Of a stretch of DNA of 64,000 bases, positions 58,065 through 64,000 are shown piece by piece. Source of the stretch: Aggregatilinea lenta (GTDB lineage Bacteria > Chloroflexota > Anaerolineae > Aggregatilineales > Aggregatilineaceae); contig NZ_BFCB01000003.1 in NCBI RefSeq assembly GCF_003569045.1, forward strand, positions 1,364,001-1,428,000, written 5' to 3'. The stretch's first letter is position 1. Each line of letters starts with the position of its first letter. The notes under the pieces were generated by a model. The model ran no database searches. It was not told where the DNA came from and saw only the letters and a program-made list of their open reading frames with translations. The position numbers were made by a program, and so were the translations under genes.

Positions 58065-60446
58065 TCAGGATCTGAGCCGCAAAGAGTTGCCAACCACCAA
58101 TAAGCTGCTGCTCGCCATTGCCCCGGCGGCGATGATCGGACTGATGATCCCAAACGCAGCCAGCGGCACGGTGATCAGATTATAAGCAAAAGCCCAGCCC
58201 AGGTTTTGGTGGATAATTCGACGCGTGCGCCGTGATAGTTGTATGAACCACGGAATCAAAGTCAGATCGTGACGTGTCAGCACAATATCGGAAGTCTCGC
58301 CTGCAACATCCGTTCCGCCTGCCGTTGTGATGCTCACATCGGCCTGGGCCAGGGCCGGTGCATCATTCACACCATCACCGGTCATCGCCACGCATTCGCC
58401 GTCGTGTTGCCACGCCTTGATTCGATCCGCTTTTTCGGGTGGCGTGCAGTTTCCCTCGTATTCTGAGAGTCCAAGCTCAGTGGCAATCGACTGCGTTGTT
58501 AGCGGGTTGTCACCAGAAAGCACGACTGGCGTAATGTGGTCCCTCTTCAGGGCGGCCAACGCTGCTGCAGCGGTGGTATTCGGTTCATCGCGCAGGGCAA
58601 TGAATCCCGCGATGACATCTTCCCACCCCACCCAGATAACAGTTTCCCCCGCGACAACATGCGATTCTGCGCATTGAGCCAGTGATGGACTCTCCCCGCC
58701 CAGGAAGCGCAGCGATCCTATCATCACGCGTCGCTTTCCTTCCGCCCCGTGCACACCCGCCGTCACCCCCAGCCCACGCAGCACTTGAAAGCCTCCCGCT
58801 TCCGGCAGGGAGCTTTTGCAGCCCGCCACAATCGCCTTCGCAATCGGATGCTCGGAGAACTGCTCTACCGCTGCCGCTGTGCACAACAATTCATCGCCTG
58901 TCATAGCGATTTCGGGGGCAACCTCTGTCGCGACGACAGACATTTGCCCCTGGGTAAGGGTTCCGGTCTTGTCGAACACTATCCGCTGGATATTTGACGC
59001 AACCTCTAAAGCAGCCACATTGCGAACAAGAATCCCGGCGCGCGTGGTGCGTCCCAGCGTCACGGTGAGCGCCAGAGGCGTAGCCAGCCCTAAGGCGCAC
59101 GGGCAGGCAACCACCAATACGGCCACGCCCGCCAGCAGCGCCTGTGATACGCCGTGCCCGGTAAGGCCCCATAGCGCAACCGTCAGAATCGAGGCACCCA
59201 GAATACCAAACGCAAAATAGGCCGAGGCTTTATCGGCGAGACGTTGAATAGGAGGCTTGGAAGCCAGGGTACGCTCTACCAGGATCGTAGTTTGGGCCAG
59301 GCGTGTATCCTGGGGTGAGCGCACAACGCGGCAGATGAGCGCCATATCAGTGACGATAGTGCCCGCAAACACCGTTGCGCCCTCGCCCTTTTCTACCGGC
59401 ATGGACTCCCCCGTAAGCAGCGATTCGTCCAAGGCGGCGTGGCCGTCAAGGATCTCGGCATCAGCCGGTACACGCAGGCCAGGCTTGACCAGAATCGCAT
59501 CGCCGACAGCCAACGCAGCAGCTTTAACTTCCTCCCACGAGTCGCCATTCTGCCGTGTCGCCGTTTGAGGCTGCAAGCTCAGCAGCTTCCGAATATCCTT
59601 GCGAGCCTGAGCGCCTCCCACCGTTTCCAGGTAACGCCCAATCATCACAAACGTTGTGATCATCGCTACCGAATCAAAATAGACTTCGCCGCCACCCGTG
59701 AGTGTAATGTACACGCTGTAGAAATAGGCCGACAGCGTTCCGAGCGACACAAGTGTGTCCATGGTCGCGGTGCGCGCGCGCACCGCCCGCACAGCGCCGC
59801 GCAGAAACGAGATCCCACCTACAAAGAGTACCGGCGTCGCCAGCGCCCATACGACAAATTGCAGCCGGCGTACTTCGCTTGTCTCGAAGTCGCCTGCGTT
59901 GTAAAGGGGATAGAGCCGCTCAAGAGTCAGGAGCATTACCTGCATACCAAACGCCAGCGCGGTAATCAGCTGCAGCAGCGTCCGCTGCTGCTGGCGCTCG
60001 TCACGCTGCTCGGCGGCGTCGCTGAGAAGGCGAGCGCGATAGCCCAACCCATCCAGGCGGCGCAGCACCTCTGATGGATCAACCGCAGCAGGATCGTATT
60101 GAATCCGCCCTCGTTCGGCGGCAAAACTGACATCGACGCTTTTGATGCCAGGTTGATTGCGAAGCACTTGTTCGGCAGCTACGGCGCAGCCCGCGCACCA
60201 CATCCCCTCCAGCGAGAAATACGCGCTCTCGCCACGTGGTGCAAGGACCAGATTCGTGAAACTCGAGCGCGATGCAGCAGGCTTAGCGATAACCTGGTCA
60301 AGGATGTGGTTATCATATGCTGCTTGGTAAACGCGCGCGCATCCCTGGCAACAAAAGTGCTTCTCTTCGCCGTCGAACGTGCGCACAACCGGCTCCCCAC
60401 GAACCGGCATCCCGCACAACGCACAGCGATCCTGTTCCGCGGCCAT
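58065..60446 (-). CDS. Copper-transporting P1B-type ATPase (CtpA/FixI-like)
   Basis: 793 residues. The N-terminus holds a Cys-rich zinc-ribbon/YHS-like unit (CALCG at 8-12, CCQGC at 32-36) and an HMA domain with CAGC at 84-87. Eight membrane helices follow, with CPC at 448-450, then DKTGT (492-496) and TGDGVNDAPAL. The pattern of an extra Cys-rich head is typical of FixI/CtpA-type ATPases that supply copper to cbb3 oxidase, matching the oxidase genes just upstream, though a strong terminator separates them. It exports Cu+ to the periplasm for CuB/CuA assembly. Confidence 0.93.
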   Translation of the reverse strand: MAAEQDRCALCGMPVRGEPVVRTFDGEEKHFCCQGCARVYQAAYDNHILDQVIAKPAASRSSFTNLVLAPRGESAYFSLEGMWCAGCAVAAEQVLRNQPGIKSVDVSFAAERGRIQYDPAAVDPSEVLRRLDGLGYRARLLSDAAEQRDERQQQRTLLQLITALAFGMQVMLLTLERLYPLYNAGDFETSEVRRLQFVVWALATPVLFVGGISFLRGAVRAVRARTATMDTLVSLGTLSAYFYSVYITLTGGGEVYFDSVAMITTFVMIGRYLETVGGAQARKDIRKLLSLQPQTATRQNGDSWEEVKAAALAVGDAILVKPGLRVPADAEILDGHAALDESLLTGESMPVEKGEGATVFAGTIVTDMALICRVVRSPQDTRLAQTTILVERTLASKPPIQRLADKASAYFAFGILGASILTVALWGLTGHGVSQALLAGVAVLVVACPCALGLATPLALTVTLGRTTRAGILVRNVAALEVASNIQRIVFDKTGTLTQGQMSVVATEVAPEIAMTGDELLCTAAAVEQFSEHPIAKAIVAGCKSSLPEAGGFQVLRGLGVTAGVHGAEGKRRVMIGSLRFLGGESPSLAQCAESHVVAGETVIWVGWEDVIAGFIALRDEPNTTAAAALAALKRDHITPVVLSGDNPLTTQSIATELGLSEYEGNCTPPEKADRIKAWQHDGECVAMTGDGVNDAPALAQADVSITTAGGTDVAGETSDIVLTRHDLTLIPWFIQLSRRTRRIIHQNLGWAFAYNLITVPLAAFGIISPIIAAGAMASSSLLVVGNSLRLRS

Positions 60447-60480
60447 AGCGGATCACCTTTCTGTGGGTGCTGTTTAAAAG

Positions 60481-60514
60481 AATCCCCCGGCCCTGTCGAC
60501 AAGGCCGGGGGATT
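60481..60514 (-). terminator. Terminator after the cbb3 oxidase gene group
   Basis: AATCCCCCGGCC pairs perfectly with GGCCGGGGGATT (12 bp, ten-base loop). On the minus strand CTTTT follows. It separates the oxidase genes from the copper ATPase. Confidence 0.75.
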
Positions 60515-60531
60515 GCACAGGCGTCAGCCTA

Positions 60532-60852
60532 TCACGCGATTTCCTCAAAAATATCGGCCCCTAGCTGATCTGGGCGAATATGGGGGCCAAATTCCCCAAG
60601 AACCTTGTCCTCGGCCAGGCGAGATGCGCGGTGCGATTGTAAGTCCCGCCATGTTTCCCATACGGTAGAAAAGACCACATTGATGTGATCGACGATCTCC
60701 ACCGAGCGCATCGCGCGGGATGTAACATAGCCCGGCTGGTTGGGCAGCGTCGTGCGCAGGTAGCCCAACACCCGTTCTAGCGACGCTCCGATCTCCAGTT
60801 CGCTCATTTGATCGGGCCGGATATCGAAAGACACACGGTAGATGTAAGCCAT
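60532..60852 (-). CDS. ABM-domain (antibiotic biosynthesis monooxygenase-like) protein
   Basis: 106 residues with a ferredoxin-like ABM fold: IYRVSFDIRPDQMSELE at the start and VVFSTVWETWRDLQSHRASR in the middle. Members include small monooxygenases and haem-degrading or stress proteins; catalytic residues are not conserved enough to say which. It is last in the oxidase gene group, 12 bases after the small membrane protein gene, and precedes a strong terminator. Its role with the oxidase is unclear. Confidence 0.75.
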   Translation of the reverse strand: MAYIYRVSFDIRPDQMSELEIGASLERVLGYLRTTLPNQPGYVTSRAMRSVEIVDHINVVFSTVWETWRDLQSHRASRLAEDKVLGEFGPHIRPDQLGADIFEEIA

Positions 60853-60864
60853 TCTCCGCCCCTC

Positions 60865-61170
60865 TCACTGCGTCCAATTGAAGATCAGGTACAACAGCCA
60901 CCACAAGATGATCCCCGGCAGCGCCAGACGTACGACCGGCGGCAAACTACCGCCCGCCTCCTCAATTTCTTTCGCAAAGCTGTCGATGACCCCATCCGGT
61001 CGTATCGTTTCGTGCCCAGATTCATCTTCCGGCTTGCGATGCCCGCTGCTGCCCGGGGCTACTTTGGGCCGGTGCGGCAGCGCTGTCGCGAGCGCAAAGA
61101 GCAGCAGCACCATCGCTCCCGACAGGATCCACACGATCTCCGAGTTTATATTCAACGTGTTCTGCGTCAC
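60865..61170 (-). CDS. Small two-helix membrane protein in the cbb3 operon
   Basis: 101 residues from GTG 61170 (AAGGAAG eight bases upstream; four-base GTGA overlap with the preceding gene). A helix at about 10-30 (VWILSGAMVLLLFALATAL) and another near the end (about 82-98) flank a charged loop. An in-frame start at 61197 would add nine residues but lacks a ribosome site. No family is recognised; position suggests an accessory subunit or assembly factor for the cbb3 oxidase. Confidence 0.75.
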   Translation of the reverse strand: MTQNTLNINSEIVWILSGAMVLLLFALATALPHRPKVAPGSSGHRKPEDESGHETIRPDGVIDSFAKEIEEAGGSLPPVVRLALPGIILWWLLYLIFNWTQ

Positions 61171-61349
61171 GGCTCGCTTCCTTTCCGATCCGGCCATGGC
61201 TGCGGCTCGTGGTCTTCGAGCATTCGATATTTCGCCTCTTCAATATCTTCGAGCTGGCCGTTTTTCCACCCCCAGATCAAAAACAAGATCCCTGTGGCAA
61301 TAACGAGGGCCATCCAGCCCACCACAACCCACATTCCAAAAGGCATCAT
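61167..61349 (-). CDS. CcoS-like cbb3 oxidase maturation protein
   Basis: 60 residues: one membrane helix (about 5-28) followed by WKNGQLEDIEEAKYRMLED. This matches the pattern of CcoS (aromatic-xx-(K/R)xGQ(F/L)-(D/E)D-(L/I)E with later R-x-(L/M)), a small protein needed for cofactor insertion into cbb3 oxidase. The start overlaps the previous stop (ATGA) and AGGAGG lies six bases upstream. It could instead be a CcoQ-type subunit; the tail motif favours CcoS. Confidence 0.75.
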   Translation of the reverse strand: MMPFGMWVVVGWMALVIATGILFLIWGWKNGQLEDIEEAKYRMLEDHEPQPWPDRKGSEP

Positions 61350-63358
61350 TGCGCACCTCCTGTGGGAGTTGCCGTCGCATCGGGAACAGGCGTTGCCGCA
61401 GGGGTTTGGCTCGCCGTCGGCGTGGACGATCCAGGCGAAGCGACCATGTTCTGGAGGTAGACCGTCACATCCCAGATGTCGGTTTCGGGGAGCGCCCACT
61501 GGAACGGCGGCATGATTGCGCTGGGCACGCCATCCCAAACACGCCAGAAAATATAGGCTTCCGGCAGATCGGCTGGATAGGGAGCGGGTCCCTGGCTTGC
61601 ACTACCCTGCGTCCCCGGCCCATCTCCCTGCCCGCCATCACCGTGGCATGTGGCGCAGTAAGTAGCATAGACTTGTGCGCCGCGATCCGTATCGATCACG
61701 TGCCCTTCACCGGTCCAGTTATCCTCACTCAATGTAACGAAGTTTGCAGCGATCTCCCCGCTGCCGTACACGCTCTCGGTAACGGGCATCCCGGTCATGA
61801 ACGCAGACATCAGGTAGTCGATAGCCTCCCAGCGGGCGTCTTCGGGCAGCCATTCACCCCAGCTTGGCATAGCCGTGTCTTGAATCCCAAAGGTTACTTT
61901 GGCAAGATGCTCCGCTTGAGCATCTTGCGACATCGGCATCCCGGCCATCTGGCGAAAATCGGCAGGCTGCGGATCGAGATATTGGCCGTCCCAACCCTGG
62001 CCATCCCCTGCCAGACCGTGACAATGAGCACAGTTTTGCAGGAAGGTCACGCGCCCGCGTTCGAACGAGACGGTGTCGGGAAGCGCCTGCGCCTGGTACA
62101 CTTCCGGAAACGCGAAGTCTTGTCCCTGCGGCGGAGGATCTGGCCGTTCCTCGGTGTGCGTGAAAATCACACGAATATAGTGCACCAGCTTCCAGCGATC
62201 TTCCTCCGAATAGCGCAGCTTCCAGACAGGCATGGCGCTCCACGGCAGCCCTTCGCTGATCCGCCAGAAGTAGTCGGCATCGGTGTAGGATGGATCTTGC
62301 AGGGTACCATAGCTGCCGTCGCTAAAATCGGGAGGTGACGGCTGGAGGAAATCTCCGTAGGGGCCATGCCCGGTACCGGCATCACCGTGACATACCATAC
62401 ATTCACGGGTGAAAATATGCTTGCCTTCATCCAATGTGGCAACCGTCAGTTCCACGGGATTTGTCAGATCGGCGTAATCGCCTGACGGATCGCCTTCAGC
62501 CGGATCGCGCATGGAAGGACGCGCAAAGATTTGCTGGATGTACCGGATGACCTTCCAGCGATCCTCCGTGGTCAACTCATCCTTCCAGGGCGGCATGACC
62601 GATCCCTGGACGCCCTCGGACACATGCCAGAACCATTGGTCGTCGGGCATGCTGCGGAACGGTTCTTGTTTAAAGTCCGCAGGCGTGATGATCAGGCTCT
62701 GGGCATAGCTTCCCAGACCGTTGCCGGAACATCCGTGGCAGGTCAAACACCGGTCAACGTAGATCTCTTTACCATCCTGCAAGCCTGCATCAGTCCAGGT
62801 TTGCCAGCCCTGATCGGACTGAGTGACCGTGACAAGCGGGTACTCGATGGGATCACTCTCATACGCATATTGCTCTGGCGGCAGGATCATACGCTCGCCA
62901 GCCACCCGGTCGCCGAGCGCAAACAGATAGGCAGCGATATCGCTCAGCTCCGAGTCCGAGAGAAACTCAAAGCTCGGCATGATCGACATGGGCGAGTACT
63001 GCCGCGGATCTTTGAGATGATCGATCTCCCAGGTTTCGCTGCGCTTGCGCCCGATATACGAAAGATCGGGACCGGTTCGCTCGGACCCCAGGATCATGGG
63101 GTCATCATAGACGTAATTGCCGCCTTGAGAAACGGGTCCCATGCCCGTATCCTCTTCACGCACGTACTGCGTGTGGCAGTAGTTGCAGCCGTTGGAATAA
63201 AACTGTTCGCGTCCCCGTGCTTGTTGATCGGTATAGGGATGCGCAATCGTGGTTTCTTCCGGGTTCCAGATCAAGCCGGGCACAAACACCGCAACTGTGA
63301 CCACGGCGAAAAACACGATCAGCCCCCCAATAACGATGATGGGAAAGGTCATTTTCAT
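61346..63358 (-). CDS. CcoO-like cbb3 oxidase subunit fused to four more cytochrome c domains
   Basis: 670 residues. One N-terminal membrane helix (about 5-30) and a CcoO-type cytochrome domain with haem site CNYCH (58-62), MGPVSQGGNYVYDD and GSERTGPDLSYIG. Then four further class I cytochrome c domains follow: CLTCH (204-208), CMVCH (320-324), CAHCH (443-447) and CATCH (568-572), each with a downstream MPPW-, MPVW- or MPSW-type Met ligand. The Thr/Pro/Ala-rich tail looks like a linker. Standard CcoO has one haem and CcoP two, so this five-haem chain appears to replace both. It lies 11 bases after the CcoN gene. Signal: electron wire from quinol or cytochromes to the oxidase. Confidence 0.88.
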   Translation of the reverse strand: MKMTFPIIVIGGLIVFFAVVTVAVFVPGLIWNPEETTIAHPYTDQQARGREQFYSNGCNYCHTQYVREEDTGMGPVSQGGNYVYDDPMILGSERTGPDLSYIGRKRSETWEIDHLKDPRQYSPMSIMPSFEFLSDSELSDIAAYLFALGDRVAGERMILPPEQYAYESDPIEYPLVTVTQSDQGWQTWTDAGLQDGKEIYVDRCLTCHGCSGNGLGSYAQSLIITPADFKQEPFRSMPDDQWFWHVSEGVQGSVMPPWKDELTTEDRWKVIRYIQQIFARPSMRDPAEGDPSGDYADLTNPVELTVATLDEGKHIFTRECMVCHGDAGTGHGPYGDFLQPSPPDFSDGSYGTLQDPSYTDADYFWRISEGLPWSAMPVWKLRYSEEDRWKLVHYIRVIFTHTEERPDPPPQGQDFAFPEVYQAQALPDTVSFERGRVTFLQNCAHCHGLAGDGQGWDGQYLDPQPADFRQMAGMPMSQDAQAEHLAKVTFGIQDTAMPSWGEWLPEDARWEAIDYLMSAFMTGMPVTESVYGSGEIAANFVTLSEDNWTGEGHVIDTDRGAQVYATYCATCHGDGGQGDGPGTQGSASQGPAPYPADLPEAYIFWRVWDGVPSAIMPPFQWALPETDIWDVTVYLQNMVASPGSSTPTASQTPAATPVPDATATPTGGAQ

Positions 63359-63369
63359 GGCTGTACCCT

Positions 63370-64000
63370 CTAGCGCCCCGCTGCAACTGGCTCGACGACC
63401 GCGATAGGCATAACGGGTCGCGAGACGGGTCTACGCTGCCAGACCGTCGCAAAGATGTTGTAGGAGAACAGCACAAAGCTGATAACCAGCAGTCCTCCAC
63501 CCGACGCACGAAGTGCCATATAGGGTCGCAAACCCGGCAGCACTTCCCAAACCGGCAGCCCCTGGTGTACCCAGGAGGTTCCCTGTACCAGTCCGGTCAA
63601 CAGGAACCCGGCGAAGAAAAAGATGAAGCCAACGACATAGATGCTGTATTGAACATTAGCCAGCGTCCGGCTGTAAATCTCGCAATCGTAGATGCGGGGG
63701 ATGACGTAATACATCCCGCCGATGATCACTGAAGCAGAAAAGAACATCAGGGCCAGGTGCGCATGGCCTGGCACATATTGGGTGAAATGGGTCAGCAGAT
63801 TGATGCCACGCAGTGCCTGGTGCGATCCCTGGTAGGACACCAAAATGTACGCTGCCCAGCCGGTGATCACGAAACGCAGCGGAACACTGGAAAAGAAGCG
63901 ATTCCAGTTGCCGCGCATCGTCAGGTAAATATTCATCATGAACGCCACCACGGGCAGAATCATGCCGATGCTTTCGGCGACAGCAATCGTCTTGAGCCAG
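63370..64000 (-). CDS. ccoN: cbb3-type cytochrome c oxidase subunit I (CcoN), 5' end cut by window
   Basis: About 210 C-terminal residues of the catalytic subunit. Five membrane helices are visible. The conserved paired histidines in YVPGHAHLALMFFSASVIIG are the haem b and haem b3 ligands expected in CcoN, and VIPRIY follows. In cbb3 oxidase this subunit carries CuB and both b haems and reduces O2 at low oxygen tension. The N-terminal part with the CuB ligands is outside the window. It heads the gene group with the five-haem CcoO-like protein and CcoS. Confidence 0.9.
   Translation of the reverse strand, partial: WLKTIAVAESIGMILPVVAFMMNIYLTMRGNWNRFFSSVPLRFVITGWAAYILVSYQGSHQALRGINLLTHFTQYVPGHAHLALMFFSASVIIGGMYYVIPRIYDCEIYSRTLANVQYSIYVVGFIFFFAGFLLTGLVQGTSWVHQGLPVWEVLPGLRPYMALRASGGGLLVISFVLFSYNIFATVWQRRPVSRPVMPIAVVEPVAAGR

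Noticed and set aside
1-64000. tRNA or rRNA genes
   Set aside because: No cloverleaf-like segment with the conserved TTCGA-type loop or rRNA-like sequence was noticed in the intergenic regions; a dedicated scan was not possible.

Overview
The window looks like a chromosomal stretch of a GC-rich, free-living heterotroph, most likely a Chloroflexota (Anaerolineae-type) bacterium. This is inferred from the mix of carbohydrate ABC importers, a cbb3-type oxidase, NosR/NapH-like and CuA proteins, and many decayed DDE transposases; no rRNA or tRNA gene is present to settle it. The ends cut two genes: a GH127 glycosidase on the left and the cbb3 oxidase catalytic subunit on the right.

There are three separate sugar-uptake loci, each with its own regulator. 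(1) 1-6433: GH127 beta-L-arabinofuranosidase, two permeases and a Tat-exported binding protein, divergent from a LacI repressor. Three LacI-like operators and two sigma70-type promoters are readable in the gap. (2) 14259-20165: binding protein, two permeases, a D-2-hydroxyacid dehydrogenase and a DapA-type lyase, divergent from an IclR regulator, with two perfect 7-1-7 dyads between them. (3) 45325-55819: ROK regulator, binding protein, two permeases, Gfo/Idh oxidoreductase, GH1 beta-glucosidase, aldo/keto reductase and two VOC proteins on the minus strand, with a sugar-isomerase-like gene divergent. Two more aldo/keto reductases lie at 11287-13221, and a secreted clostripain-type peptidase at 7859-10291.

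The centre (21282-44782) is a metal and redox island. It holds a DUF305 protein, a five-gene electron-transfer module (PCYCGC lipoprotein, CuA protein, DUF1573-like protein, NosR/NapH-like iron-sulfur membrane protein, CuA-cytochrome c fusion), a DUF2085 protein, a NarX/NarL-type two-component pair, a broken YHS gene, two unrecognised Cys/His proteins, a second two-component pair with a Met-rich sensor, a Met/Trp/Cys-repeat secreted protein, an Asp/Cys tandem-repeat protein, a MacB-like ABC exporter, and an ApbE/ferric-reductase-like cluster with a third two-component pair. A repeated 7-2-7 inverted element, at about -42 from plausible -10 boxes, lies before several of these genes and suggests one regulon.

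The right end (57348-64000) carries cbb3 oxidase genes. They include an unusual five-haem CcoO-like subunit, a CcoS-like protein, a CtpA/CopA-type copper ATPase and a VIT1-like transporter.

Mobile DNA is frequent and mostly decayed. One full-length element (55988-57224) has matching relatives at 13606-14071 (internally deleted), 6438-6902 and 35417-35879 (each built from two opposed right ends). ISL3-, IS3- and other transposase scraps lie between the gene blocks.
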